NCBI RefSeq assembly: GCF_963678635.1
Contig: NC_087069.1
Coordinates: forward strand, 20,312,660 to 20,376,659
Direction: 5' to 3'
Length of the DNA stretch: 64,000 bases
Origin: Symsagittifera roscoffensis
Taxonomy: Eukaryota > Xenacoelomorpha > Acoela > Convolutidae
This document shows, in pieces, positions 9,690 to 21,776 of the stretch; within the stretch, counting starts at the first letter, position 1; each line of letters opens with the position of its first letter. Position numbers and translations under genes: made by a program. The notes beneath the pieces are model-generated. The model was not told where the DNA came from. It made no database searches and worked only from the letters and a program-made list of their open reading frames with translations.

Positions 9690-11223
9690 AATTGAAGGAA
9701 TAGAATTTGCCAAGTTCAGTAGAGATACGTTGCTATTCAGCTCCAGCGTTGGAGAGCACAAGAATTAATTTTGAATAATTTGTTTAGTCGGATCACGAGT
9801 TGCACACATACAATCACAGTTTTGTGTGAAAAACCAACAACAAGAGTAATTTGTTGGTTTCTTAGTTTACAATTCTAGCTGAAGTTTTTAGCCAGACTAT
9901 CAGCAGCGTCAAAATGCACTTCGTGCTCGTTTTCTAAGCTCATCGGACATCATACTAAAATTAGCAAACGGATTACGTCATGATCATTTGACTTGGCTCA
10001 GAGAACTAAAAACAATCTGGCGAAGTAGATAATTTTCAACTTCGTTACTTTTTGTTGGATGCTAAACCACTATCAACTATTGAGAAAAAACATTGTAGAC
10101 AAAAGTACACCGTAATTTAATGGCCGTGAACTTTTGATTAACGCACTAGCTCAAAATTCAAACTTTTATGTGTTTTCTAAACTCAAAAAGTGTCCTAGAC
10201 CATTGATATTTGTTATATGTTCAATTGTAATCATTACTGATAGTTCTTAAACAAATCCAAATAAACTTCATTGAGTGAGCCACACTTTTTAGAGACATGA
10301 AACTCCAGCAGAAAATGTGCTGATCGATTTCCCTTTTAAAACAAAATGTTCGCATTTTTCTAAATGAGCAGGTTTGAACAAGTTTTAGTTTTTCAATTTT
10401 AATTATTTTGTGTCTTTCTTATCAAGTCGGGGGTTGCAGTACGGTAAAAAAAAGCTCATATTTTTGAGGCAGTTTGTCAAGTACAAAAAAGTAGATACAT
10501 TTAGGGTCTTTCTCATTATAACTCACCACCAAAACGTAGCCTCACTTAATAGTAAAGGTTGAGTGCGGAGGGTATAGTTTCTGTGTGACTAGACTAAATC
10601 GCTCTTTTTCAAATTCTCAATCAATATCGAAGAGTTGAGTTAGAATGACTTGTGGTTCGTTTTTTTTTCAAATTGCCAAAACATCTTTTTTTTTTAAAAT
10701 CGGTTTTGACTAACACAATTTTATGGCTGAATGTGTAAATGTCAGCCAAGAAAACAGTATCTGTTCTCTATAGTTAATTTAATTGCCATTCCAAGTTCAA
10801 TTGCACAAAGATTAGGTTGAAAAAACATTTCAAGAATTTAGTTTTATGGGCGAACCTTTCAGCATATGTGATTCAAAAGTTCCTTTTGGACCGATGAATT
10901 ATCTCACATAAAAAACCTTTTTGCCACTTTCAGGCTAGCCTCACAAAAACGACACAAGAAAATAGAAAATAAGGTAAATGCGGCTTCATATGTTAAAAGT
11001 TGCTCAAATATGCACGATTGTTCGCAATAACATTTTATTTTTTGCTTGATTTGCAACATCAAATTGATTTCAAATATAATTTAGGAAAAAATTTGAAAAT
11101 GCTTTTTGAAAACTGAAAAAAAAATCGTTGCAAATTATTTGTGTTTTCCTTATAAAAGTATAACAACTTCCTTTCGTTTGATAAACATTTCTTTGTACTG
11201 ACTTTAAATCGAGATTGCCAATT

Positions 11224-11298
11224 GAGTCTGCCTGATGTATAACAGTTTTTCAGTTAATTTTTTTAAATGTTACTTACTGTAATACATCAGACAGACTC
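11224..11298. repeat. Imperfect inverted repeat, 23-bp arms
   Basis: The left arm is 11224-11246 (starts GAGTCTGCCTGATGTAT) and the right arm 11276-11298. The arms match at 21 of 23 positions around a 29-base loop. It is compatible with a small foldback element or a chance hairpin. I saw no target-site duplication. Confidence 0.75.
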
Positions 11299-12063
11299 CA
11301 TTGCCAAACTCAATGTAAAGTTAGCTGATGAGCAATTATGAAAGAGTTGAAGATTTCAACCATTTCGAGTTAGACCAATTCGGTTTCGACAAAGATTTTT
11401 TAATCAAACAAAAAAAGTTTGTAAATATTTGTGATGTATTAAAAATGGGAATTTAAATTAAAACAGTTTGAAAGAAAAAGAAAGTTCGTTTTGGGTGAAA
11501 CTTCCAACAATCATTTTCAATTATAAATTTATATTTTCGTACAAGCTGATATATTTTTTTTCTTCTTTGGAAACGGAACGCAAAAAATGATTCATTTGTT
11601 GTAGCAGTTTTTTTTATTTGTTTATGAATTTTCTGTAAGCAAGTTCTTTTGCTAATTCCGAGGCTTGTGGCGACTTGTTTCGTTTCTGCCCGTGCAGAAA
11701 GTGATCACTTGAGTGTACATCTTCTCATTGCTAAGAACTCTAGGTCTGTGTTTTCGCTTGCAATCGATTGCTATGATTTGGTGAGAGCTATGATAATAAA
11801 TCATGAAAACACTATCACATAAAAACTGCACCTAGAAAAACAAAAATTGTACTGTGGTAAGCTACAGTGCTTCTAAGACTCGGCTGTGAAACAAAAAACA
11901 GAAAACCTCAGATATGTTCATTTGATCACGTCTTCATGTTCTGGTATGTTCTAGAATGGCAAAACTAAATACGCAACACTAAATAAAGTTTTGAGCAAAA
12001 ATAATTGGAATGGTTACAAAAAAAAATAAAAAAAAAACAATTAAAAAAACAAAGTGACATTGG

Positions 12064-12106
12064 GACGAGGATGTTCTTCTGTAGCGACGAGGATATTCTC
12101 CTGTAG
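12064..12106. repeat. 22-bp direct duplication
   Basis: Two adjacent copies begin with GACGAGGAT at 12064 and 12086 and end in CTGTAG, differing at a few positions. It is short and only two copies long. Confidence 0.7.
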
Positions 12107-15100
12107 TCTTTGCGTTTTTTTAATTTTTAAGCGCTTGTTTCCGGCCTATATAGTTGAAACAGCTGACTTAAGTCAAAATTGAGTATGCGGATCAAATCTA
12201 GCTTTTCTTATTACTTCAACTATCTTACAGCGTTGTAACATTTTTTAAAACGTATTTATTCTTATTGAATAAACAATAAATAGACTTATATTCTATGTCT
12301 TTTACAGATATGTATGAATTATATTGAACAAATTGAATGAAACGCAAATTATATTTTTCTGCTCGGCATCAATTTCATCTTAACAGGAATAAATTCACGT
12401 GAAGGCGAGGAAATTTTCAGCAGTACCGTTATTTGTAACTTTTAAATTCGCAAACATATTTAAAAATTGATAATATATCAGGAAAAGGACGAATATTAGT
12501 CAAACCAAAAACTGCTTTAAACAGCAAATAAGTAGTTTTAAACAGTATTTGGTTTTAAAATTCAACTAAAATGTAGACTAAATTGACAGGTCTGAAGTTT
12601 AGTCTTGGTTCTAAAAAGTAAGGAAGGAACTGATTATTGTGAGATTGCTCAACAAACTGAGCGCTTCATACTATTCTTGACACTTCTGAATACAACAAAT
12701 CGCAGTTCACAAAAGGGATGAAATGACGCAAAATTGACGTTTAATTGCAACCGTGGAAATTTAGGAAAATAATAAACAAAAACCAAAGCTTCTCGCTGAA
12801 CTATAATAAAAACAAATAACTCAAACTTCTTGTAAGGTCTCAGTTGAAAAGTGCAAGAAAATTTACTTACTGAGATAAATTGTTTGATTGCTGTATTTGA
12901 CGAGTTTTATTTATTGGCTAATTTCAGTTTTTTCAAAATCTTTCACAGAATTAGGAAAAAAGCTGTGTCCCAAGCAAAAAAAGTCCTGCTCACATATTCA
13001 GTGAAATTGAAGAAAATGAAAATAACTTACTTGAAAATTTTCAACCGAAGAGGCTGCGAGTTCTTGGTTATTTTAAAACCATGTAGTTTTGTTGTTTCCC
13101 TTATCTGAAGCGGTAAATTTAAAGGATTTAAAAGTAGTTTATAGTTGATATCAGTTTCAAAAAATCGGTATAAGAAAAACTAAGATCTCGTGCACAAATA
13201 TTGAGAACAACAACGCAGTTTAAACTGAAGAAAATTAACAGTCTAAATAAATTTGTTTGAGCAGATAATTACGGAGACTGATTCTTGTGGTTTTAAATGT
13301 GCGCGATATATGGTAACCATAATAAATTAGTGTACTTTCTGATTTTAACATGATGTAGATTTTTAGACCAGAAAAACAACTAAACAAAACATACTTCGAG
13401 TAAAACCACCAAGACAAATTTATGCGCGCCAAACGCTGTGACAACTCCGACAACCAGAAAAAAAATTTTTTAAAATGTTATTTGCCAAAATAAATGACTA
13501 AAATTTCAAATAAGCTCAACTAAGTTCGAAATATGGGTATTTCCAAAACTACATCGTTGTAATTTCACCCAGAGATTGCCACTTTCAAGTTTCAGTAATT
13601 ATAACAAGGTTGAAAATGAGCCTCCCAGAGATTGTTTGACACCAAAGTAAGTGCTTGGAAATGATGAAGTACTTCGTTTATTTGTTGTGAATGGATTTCA
13701 GCTCATTTTTGTTGAACCTTGCGTTCCTCGATTAATCAGTCTACAATTTTAGATCGATCAGATAAATATTCCTCGTATCTTGATTGTTCACTATTTCTAC
13801 CGGATGAGTCTGGGTCGAATAACCAAAAATTTAACGTTTCCTGCCAAAACTTGACTGAATATGTCTCTTCGCCCTTTTGTTACAAGCTTTCGAACTCTTT
13901 CACGTAAATGCCAGACTGGCGTGAAACTAAGGGTTTCTTTGTATTAAATAAGCGCCAAATAAACAACACTTTTTTTAAAACGTTTCTTAGCATTTTTTAC
14001 AAAATTGAATCATTAATATGAGTGTAATGTAATCAATAGAACACAGCTGAGAAACGCAAGCTTTGAACAGTTTTACAGAGAAACTAAAGTCTATGCAGTG
14101 TTGGCTATTTTTGAACAAATTTCCGGAAACATAGAACATTCGCAAACAATTACTCATTCTCATTTAAACACTAGAACGAAATTTAGAAGAAGCGAAGCCA
14201 AAAATCATGTGTTTGGCAGAACAAACCGTTATTATAGGAAACATGTCTTTAAAAAATTGAACCTCTTGCCAAAAAAAAACTGATATTGATACAAGTGTTA
14301 ACAATTATGAAATTGATGACATTTATAACCAACTAAACCTTTTTTAAAAACCAATTTCATCTCGACCTAAGAGCCTTCTTTAACATTATGTTTTACGACT
14401 CCTGACGTGAAAACAAAAACATTATTTTTCTCGTTATTGGGGTAGATAGTGGTTCCTTTTCGATCCAATGGTAAAGTTTGAAAATTTGAAACTAAGCACA
14501 GTACTGATCGGCAACGCTAATCAGGGCCACTATACAGGCTTTTACAGCCAAACTCGTAGTGGTCCTTAGAAACTGACAATTCAAGCAGGAAATCGCAAAA
14601 AAAAGAGCTCTAAACAGGCAAAACAAAGTGAACTAAGGAAAAATGAAAATATTTAAAAACACAATTTGAGATACTTTTTTTCACTAAGATTAGGAGTAAC
14701 GAGTTCTAACATCTACTCCGCGGAGGCTTGTAATTTTACTTGCACTAGCCACCAACAAAGTGGCTACAGTTTATCAAATGCCAATGCTATGCAGCAAAAC
14801 TTCGGCAAATAAAATTAAACTATTCCAACGTTCCGGATTTGAATCCTCCGCCTCTTGATTAGGAATCTCACGCTCTCGCGTTTACGCCAAGGTCACTTGG
14901 AAGTAAGCTAGTGGTTCAACTAATGTTGGATGCACCTGATTTCATTCTTTAATCAAATATTGTACTGATACCGAAATGCGTAACTTTCTAAGATTTAAAA
15001 AACCGCAGACTTTACTCAAAAACCCTTGTGATGTCCTTGCTTATATAGAAAATTGGCCGGCTATTTAAAAGAGAAAATTACGACTCGTTCTTTCAATTGC

Positions 15101-17145
15101 AATCATTATCTCAGATTTAGCTCGGTACTTTTCGAAAAAAGTTTTTTAAAATTTCCAAAAAAAGTATTAATATTGAAAAATTTGAGTTTTCCTATATCTA
15201 CTAACTTTTCTCTAATAAAGCATGAGAACAGTTTCTTAGGCAGGGAAGACTTCCCCCCCGCAGAAGACTTCCCCAAGTAGTTTTCGAGAAAAATATTCAC
15301 ATTTCTAAGCAAAAAAAAACGGTTAAAACTTCAAAAACTTTTGCGATGTTTATATTGCATTTTCTACAAAAATACAGGGTGAAATAGATTACACAGGTAA
15401 AATAGAAGCACCATATTAGTTTGATTGAAGTAACAACCTCGGAATCAGCTGGTTAGTTTTTGAAAAAAAAAGTTTTCAAAAAACGGGCAAAGTTTCAAAG
15501 ATTGGATATTTTTAAGGCCATATTTTTTTAAAAACACAAAGACGCTCAGACACTTACTCAGGGAAGACTCGCATAGTTTTTTTTTGTTTAACCCTTAATC
15601 TCCGATTTGGCAGGGTAGTTTTTGAGAACAGCCGAAAAGTTTTAAAAATTAACAATAATGTCAAAAAATGGGCTTGTTTGAGGCCATAACTTTTTTTCTA
15701 CCAAATTTAGGGAAAAAGCGCTTATGAAGGGGTGATCCCTATGTTTTAATCTTTGGGTTGAAACGTTCAATTCAGATTTGTGCTTTATTTCTGTGAGAAA
15801 ACGAAAAATTCCAAAAAGAATACCTCTGCTGAAACTTTCGAACGCCGAAGAACGTGGCAAACGAGTTATACCGGCACATAGAAGAGCAGCCGGTTTGTCC
15901 ATTGATACAATTTGTTTGAAAGTTGTCACAGTAATTTTTGAGAAAAATTGAAATTTCCGCGAAAAATGCAAAACTTTTCCAATGCGTAGCAAAACACAAC
16001 AAAAACAACAATCCCATACATTTTCACAATACCTGTTGTTTTCGAACAGGACCTAACACTAGCTTAAAAAAATTCAACATATTCCACTAAATTGCTTATG
16101 CTTAAATAGGCTTGAATATGAAAAAATTGAAACATACAAGAAGTGCCACGAATTAGCACTTTTATTTGAGATTTAGATTGGAAAAAAATTGTTTGTAATA
16201 ATACACTTCGCTTTGCGGGTGTAATAATTAAATGAACAAAACGATCAATTTTGAATTGTCCTAGAAATGTTTTAGTTACGATTGTAACAAAAAAAATATT
16301 GATTCGGGCTATGAACTCACTAATTTTGCAAGTAACCAGTTAATTCTTTTTGTTCAGCGGCTAGCCTTCATACTGCAACACTTTGTGCGACCCGATTTAC
16401 GAAGAACTACGATAAATTGGCTTTCGTATAGACATTGAAAAACACGTGAGATCTATTTTGACACTAGTCAATCGTTAGAGGATTAGGTTGTATTTTAGGT
16501 GGTTATGTACTCTACGGGCACATGTGACACTAATAAAGGCAAGGATTGTGATTAATTTTTAATTAAAGTCCAAACTTCAGAATTTAAAATTTGATGGACC
16601 TGCTTCTGCTGTTTTTTTTTGCATTAAGACATCATCATTTTGCTCTAGGCACTACTTTCCGAGAAATAGTTACTACTCATTAGTAAATGACATTTAAAAA
16701 TTTTAATTTTCTCTAAATGACTTTAAAACGAGGTTATTTCCAAAACAATACCTTAAATAGGAAGAAAATGTTGCAAAACTAACTAATTGTTCTTTGAATG
16801 ATAAAAAAAGTACACCATGCGTTTTTAACCACGGCACTCCAGATTTTGTATTCAGGTACCTTAAGTTTAAACGCCTGATAAGTAATAAATTTCATTGGAT
16901 GCAGTTTAAAATTGCAGCATAAACAGAAGCTACTAAATTGCTCAGCACTAAAATATAAAGCCAAACTGGAGGCAACCTTTTAAGGCGACTCTTGTATTTT
17001 ATGATTGGTAACTCCTAAAATCTGTAAATTTAACTTACAACATGAATGAACAGACAACCAATTTTAGCTCAAATAACACCAGAATTTAGAAAAATCAAGT
17101 TCAGTTCAACCATTTTTTCCGAAAGAATAATTTAGTAATAAATAT

Positions 17146-18737
17146 CTACAAACCATCCATATTGACAAGTTTAATAGCTCCGTAATCTCTGTCTCTTTCC
17201 TTTTCATCTGCGCCGTAAAGCCAGTACAATTGCTCTGGGATGCCTGCAGAGAGCATTAGCTGGTGGGTTGTCCAGGGGTGTTTGGACAATGCCAGAACAG
17301 GTCGGCGCATAGCTCACATCTGTGAACGAGGTAAACTGTTCGAAGGTTTGAAGGAAAATAATCAAAAATTAAAGTTCCAAATTAAATCCGAAACTTTTTG
17401 CTGAATATGAAAGCACTAACGATTTTTCAAAATTTAAGGAAACTGAAAACTTCAGCTATGATCTGAAATAACGATAGGAAAAAGCAACATCTTCAAGTGG
17501 TCTTTTTGTTCGTGGACCCCAATATCAACTAAATTAGCAGTTTTTACACCAAGCAACAGCTAAGCTTGCTAAAATTGGAAAGACAAAATTGAAAATAAAA
17601 TACCAATGAAAGTGTCCAGCTGGTGGATTGTCCAGGGTACTTGGCCAATGCCAGAACAAGTCGGCACATAGCTCACATCTGTGAACGAGGTAAAATGTTC
17701 GAATGTTTGATAGAAAATATCCGAAAACTAATCAGTTCCAAATTAAATCCAAACCTTTTTGCTGATTATGAATGCACTACCGCATTTTCAAAATTAAGGA
17801 AACTCAAAACTTTAGCTATGATCTGAAATAACGATAGGAAAAAGCAACATCTTCAAGTGGTCTTTTTGTTCGTGAATTCCCATATCAACTAAATTAGCAG
17901 TTTTTAAACCAAGCAACAGCTAAGCTTGCTAAAATTGGAAAGACAAAGTTGAAAATAAAGTACCAATGAAAGTGTCCTCTGAGCCAGCGGCTAGCTTGGA
18001 GCTGTCGTGGTTGAACCTGATCACCAGGATGACCCAGTCTAGTCTGGACACAGCCGAGATGCAGATGAAGGTGGAGTAGTCGAACAGACCACAGCGCCAG
18101 CTCGTCCTACAAAAAACGAAACGAGTAGAAATAAAATGTACTCTGCATAAAAGTGCTCAAATAGTTCGTCACTTTGAGATAAATCCATCCTTCTTTTGCA
18201 TCTTTTGGTACAGAAGATTCTCAAAAAAATATACAAATTTTCATAAGCACGGTTATCAAAAATAACTATTCTGCAATGAAATGAAAATAGATTTTTTTCC
18301 GCAAAAATCAACAGAAATATAACCAGGTACAGAAGTTGGAATCTACTTGGGAGACACTCTGGCTAATTAAGAAAAAGCAATCAGATCAGATTATTACTAT
18401 ACACTCAATGAGATAGTTTCTTCATTCTCAGCTGAACAATATTTGAAGTCTTAACTATAAATCGAATTTTCCCTCACTTGTTCCGAAGTACTTTCCATCG
18501 GGGCTCAATTTAACACATATTGAACTTGAGGAATGGGCTTTCGATGTGGACTGCAACTTCATTTCTGGAAAACTTTGTACTAAAAATAGTCCCGTTTCCA
18601 GTTGTCCAGAAAATGAGTTTTACCGCATTGTTGAAACACATCCCATTCACTTCGAACCAGAACTGCTGGTCTATGAGTGAGTTTTGAGATCGGATGTCAA
18701 AAACACTGATTAGATCTTCTTTACTTGGCACAGGTAT
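17146..18737 (-). pseudogene. Broken THOC3 paralogue, coding exons 3-5
   Basis: The minus strand carries recognisable copies of THOC3 coding exon 3 (18478-18737), exon 4 (17964-18106) and exon 5 (17146-17319). Each is disrupted relative to the intact gene. Exon 3 has one extra A near 18585, changing 259 to 260 nt. Exon 4 has a net loss of four bases, 143 against 147 nt. Exon 5 has small insertions near its middle. Part of exon 5 is repeated again at 17618-17678. Splice GT and AG are partly kept, but the reading frame is lost, so no working WD40 protein can be made. No copy of coding exon 1 is seen; exon 2 copies lie in the array to the right. Confidence 0.92.
17258..17977. repeat. 360-bp tandem duplication inside the THOC3 pseudogene
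   Basis: Copy 1 is 17258-17617 and copy 2 is 17618-17977. Each begins in the 5' half of the exon-5 copy (AGCTGGTGG) and ends at the exon-4 boundary (AAGTGTCC), so the whole intervening intron is doubled. The intact gene has one copy of this segment. Confidence 0.88.
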
Positions 18738-18951
18738 CTGTTAGAAACAGCAAACAAGTAGCCCCAAACTACACAATTCAAATTTTTTAAGAATCATAAT
18801 CATACTAATAATTATCACTAAGGGGAAGCGGAGATTGGCATCACTTGAAATACAACGATAATTGCGATAAATAATCAGATAAAACTGTTTACATAGTTAT
18901 ACTTTAGAAATTTAAAAACCACATCGACAATATTACCGACGTGGAGGCCAC

Positions 18952-19582
18952 GGTTGCCCCCTTTTTACCTCTAAGCAACTTAACACCATAAAATTTCACT
19001 CCCTTCTTTTTGTTGCCATAGCAATTTAACAACACTACTTTTAAAAACCATTTCTATAACTTAACACCGTTTTAATCTATAATGAAAAAAAATTACTTCA
19101 AAGGGGATTTCGGTAAACATCAAAGAATTAAACGAGAGAAACTTTTGCCAATTAAAGCCAGGCAATTTCGCGCTACTTAATTCGCAAAAGTTTAGAAATG
19201 ACCTTACCATGAATTAGCACAAGCAGGTTTTTTTTTATCATAATGGCTTAGCAACAAGTCTAATTGAAAATAAATTACGAACTTGTCGATAAGAATCTTA
19301 AGTAATTTAGGAAGCCTAATTCTAGCATTTATAACTGAGATAAAACAAGTTTTTCATTATGGTGCGTGCGTTAATTGCAGGATTAACTTTGGTGTGATAA
19401 GAGTTATGATAAGTAAATCATACAGCATTATTTTTAGCAGTGAAATGATTAGGTGTTAAATGTACGGTGTTGAACTGGAAAATAGGAGTCAAATTGTTGT
19501 GGATTTAAAATGTTTAGTAGTGAAATGACTAGATGTTAAAGTGTACGATAATAAATTGTACGATATTACATTGCAGGGCACC
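18952..19582. mobile_element. 631-bp non-autonomous DNA transposon-like insertion with 9-bp target duplication
   Basis: The insert lies between GGAGGCCAC (18943-18951) and GGAGGCCAT (19583-19591). The equivalent place in the intact THOC3 intron (30455-30463) has a single GGAGGCCAC and no insert. The ends are imperfect inverted repeats: GGTTGCCCC on the left and the complement of GGTGCCCTG on the right. TTAACACC-like motifs recur in both orientations near both ends. No ORF for a transposase is present. A 9-bp duplication fits Mutator-like elements among others; the superfamily is an inference. Confidence 0.82.
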
Positions 19583-19652
19583 GGAGGCCATGACTAGTCC
19601 GTTTTAGACGTCTCCGAACTTTTTTTATGAATCGAAGATTTTCTTCAACGTG

Positions 19653-19834
19653 CGCTGAAAAACGTTCGCCAACACCATATGAATATTTTACTTTCATTTA
19701 ATTCTTTCAACTAGATTTTAAAAATAATAAAGTAAAATATTCATATGGTGTTGGCGAACGTTTTTCAGCGTACTTGTATAACATTCATTTAATTCTTTCA
19801 ACTAGATTATAAAAATCGTAATGTTATACAAGTA
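19653..19834. repeat. Two adjacent hairpins, one with perfect 40-bp arms
   Basis: Arms 19653-19692 and 19731-19770 are perfect reverse complements around a 38-base loop. Immediately next to them, arms 19771-19785 and 19820-19834 are perfect 15-bp complements around a 34-base loop. The two loops resemble each other (both contain ATTTAATTCTTTCAACTAGAT). The matching intron of intact THOC3 (about 30520-30630) has no hairpin and carries the loop-like sequence in the opposite orientation. Confidence 0.93.
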
Positions 19835-20319
19835 CGCATGTTAGTATTCTTTTAGAAGCATAGTCCGGAGGCTATTCTTATGGCGTATGAGGGATTTCAC
19901 CGTATAGTCCCACCAATTTGATGAGTCCCATTCAAAAGCTCGTTTAGAAGTGTGGTCCCGCCAGACCGCCTAAAAAATACTTACAGTACCTCAAGTGGAT
20001 GAAAACAGTGGAATCCCTCATTCTAAAAAATAAAATTTGGAAAGTAAGTTATTTTTTCCAGGGACTGGAGTATTGATATTGGCCGAATATAATAACGGTA
20101 GAAATTTTTTAAAATTCAAATTGTCAATGACCGCCGCAAAATTGGGACAATCTTTACATTTCAAGAGTTTCGTCTTGAAACAAGCAAAATGTGTCTTCGT
20201 TTTATTCATTTTAATTGAATGGCAATTGATTCTTTAAAAAAAATTGACTTTCGGTTAATTTTGTCTCCGGTCCTAACGTGGTGCGATATGCATTAAGACA
20301 GCCGCTTCTTCATACTCGT

Positions 20320-20482
20320 CAGTATTTAGACAAACACTTTATGAACCAACCAGAACCGATATAAGACATAAAAATTTTTTAAAAAATTATGTATTAATTT
20401 CTTCCTTGTCTCGATTCGGATAGGTTAAAACAGTATTTGTCTAATTACTGGCGGGTCCAAATACGCGGTTGTCCAAATACTG
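20320..20482. mobile_element. MITE-like foldback element, first of six copies
   Basis: About 163 bp, beginning CAGTATTTAGACAA and ending TTGTCCAAATACTG, so the ends are inverted repeats of about 13 bp with further internal complementarity. The corresponding intron of intact THOC3 (about 30736-30785) lacks it. Related copies recur once per unit of the adjacent array at 21213-21380, 22868-23035, 24109 to about 24270 (right end lost), 25233-25401 and 26871-27039. They probably spread by tandem amplification of the array, not by separate insertions. No clear target duplication is seen, so the class is uncertain. Confidence 0.6.
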
Positions 20483-21589
20483 CTACGTAACCGCCACTAA
20501 CGTTGCCTTCAAAGTGGAATTATCGAAATTATCAGTTCACTGGCAAAAATTAGGAGCTACTTTTAAAAATCAAGATTAATTGTATTGTTATTGGCCTGCT
20601 TTGCAGAATAAACCATTTTAACATGCCAGGAAATGGTCAAAAAGTGCCAGGAAAGAATTGAGTCTCTTGGCTTTCAAAACTGATGTCAATAAAAAAAGTT
20701 AGTGATTATCAAACTGATGATGATAATAACCGACTAAATGTTTTTACTAGACCGACTTCATCTCTACTTAAAAGTCTTCAACATCATGTTATACGAAGCC
20801 CACTAAAGTTTCAACATTATATTATACAAAGCCCACTAAAATTATAGGTTGGTAATAAGCATTTTTGTATAAAAAACCTCGGGTTTTTTTCTTATGTTGC
20901 GTTGACTAGCCACCCTTCTTGAAAATGACGTTTTACAATGGAAAATTTACAAATTCTTTCAAATTAAGTAATTCAACTTTCCGTTGACGTGATAATAAAA
21001 CTAAAATTTTTCTCGTGAACAAGGTAGGTTAATGTTTTTTTCGATGCAATGGTAAAATCTGACAACTAAAAACTAGTCTCAGTACTGATCAGTAGGACCT
21101 TTTTATAATACTGATTAATAACACCTAACTCAAAGCGCTGGTTTGAAAAAACTGTTAAATCGGGCTATATGTCAGCATATTAGCTGGAAGCAAACCGCTC
21201 ATTCATACTCGTCAATATTTAGACAAATACTGTATGAAACAATCAGAATAAATTAAGACACAAACAATCCAAAATAAAAAATAATTATTTATTAATTTCT
21301 TCCTTGTATCGATTCTGATTGGTTGGAGCAGTATTTGCCTAATTACCGGCGTCTCTGAATACGCGGTTGTCTAATTACTGCTACATCACCTCCCCAAAGT
21401 TGCCTTTAAAGTGAACTTATCAAAAATATGAGTTCACTGGCAAAACTTAGAAGCTACTTTCAAAAACTTCTATGTCCGAATTTTATATGCGAGCATACTT
21501 TTAAACAAGTACCTACATGTGTGAACAGCATATACGATTTGAACAGAAAGGTCTTTTAGAGCAAAAGGAACCAAAACAATCGAGCAAAC

Positions 21590-21776
21590 CTGATATGTAT
21601 TGGTAGGATTCCAGCGCAGATACATTTTTCGCCCTTGGTTGCAATTGTGACAGGTGATATTTAAGTGAACAGGTTTCTGCAGTCCCACAGTTGGATGGAT
21701 TTGTCAGCCGAATTAGAGACTAGCAGATCCGAGTTCTTACCACACCACGCTACTTGGTCTACAGAGTCAGTGTGAC
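21590..21776 (-). pseudogene. THOC3 exon-2 copy A
   Basis: Copy of the exon encoding a WD40 blade, 187 nt against 188 in the intact gene. It has the one-base deletion (at CAGATACATTTTTCGCCC) shared by all four copies, which breaks the frame in the middle, plus its own substitutions. Both splice dinucleotides of the original exon remain. It lies in a 1.65-kb unit. Confidence 0.9.

Larger units (their letters stand above)
9690..16889. other. AT-rich intergenic DNA, no gene supported
   Basis: I read both strands and found no open frame with recognisable domain content; those of 60-116 codons have the biased, low-complexity look of chance ORFs. The first 80 bases after the gap form a short open segment ending at a TAA (9766-9768), possibly the tail of something hidden in the gap. 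Other minor structure: an inverted repeat at 11224-11298, poly-A-rich sequence near 12000-12050, and a 22-bp duplication at 12064-12106. Confidence 0.6.
16890..18951. repeat. Diverged duplicate of the THOC3 3' half (matches about 28760-30463)
   Basis: The two stretches align over exons, introns and 3' flank in the same order and orientation. Left of about 16890 and 28760 the similarity stops. On the right it reaches the 631-bp insert at 18952 and resumes after it to about 20000, then again at about 20490. This identifies the block as a tandem duplicate of the THOC3 locus, not a retrocopy, because introns are included. Confidence 0.9.

Noticed and set aside
14830-14900. tRNA-like segment on the minus strand (ATTCAAATCC near the T-arm position)
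   Set aside because: The T-stem does not pair properly, the A-box is poor and no cloverleaf can be drawn. At best it is a decayed tRNA-derived fragment.
15642-15992. 116-codon minus-strand ORF
   Set aside because: Phe-, Ser- and Lys-rich with no motif. It resembles chance ORFs elsewhere in the same AT-rich region.
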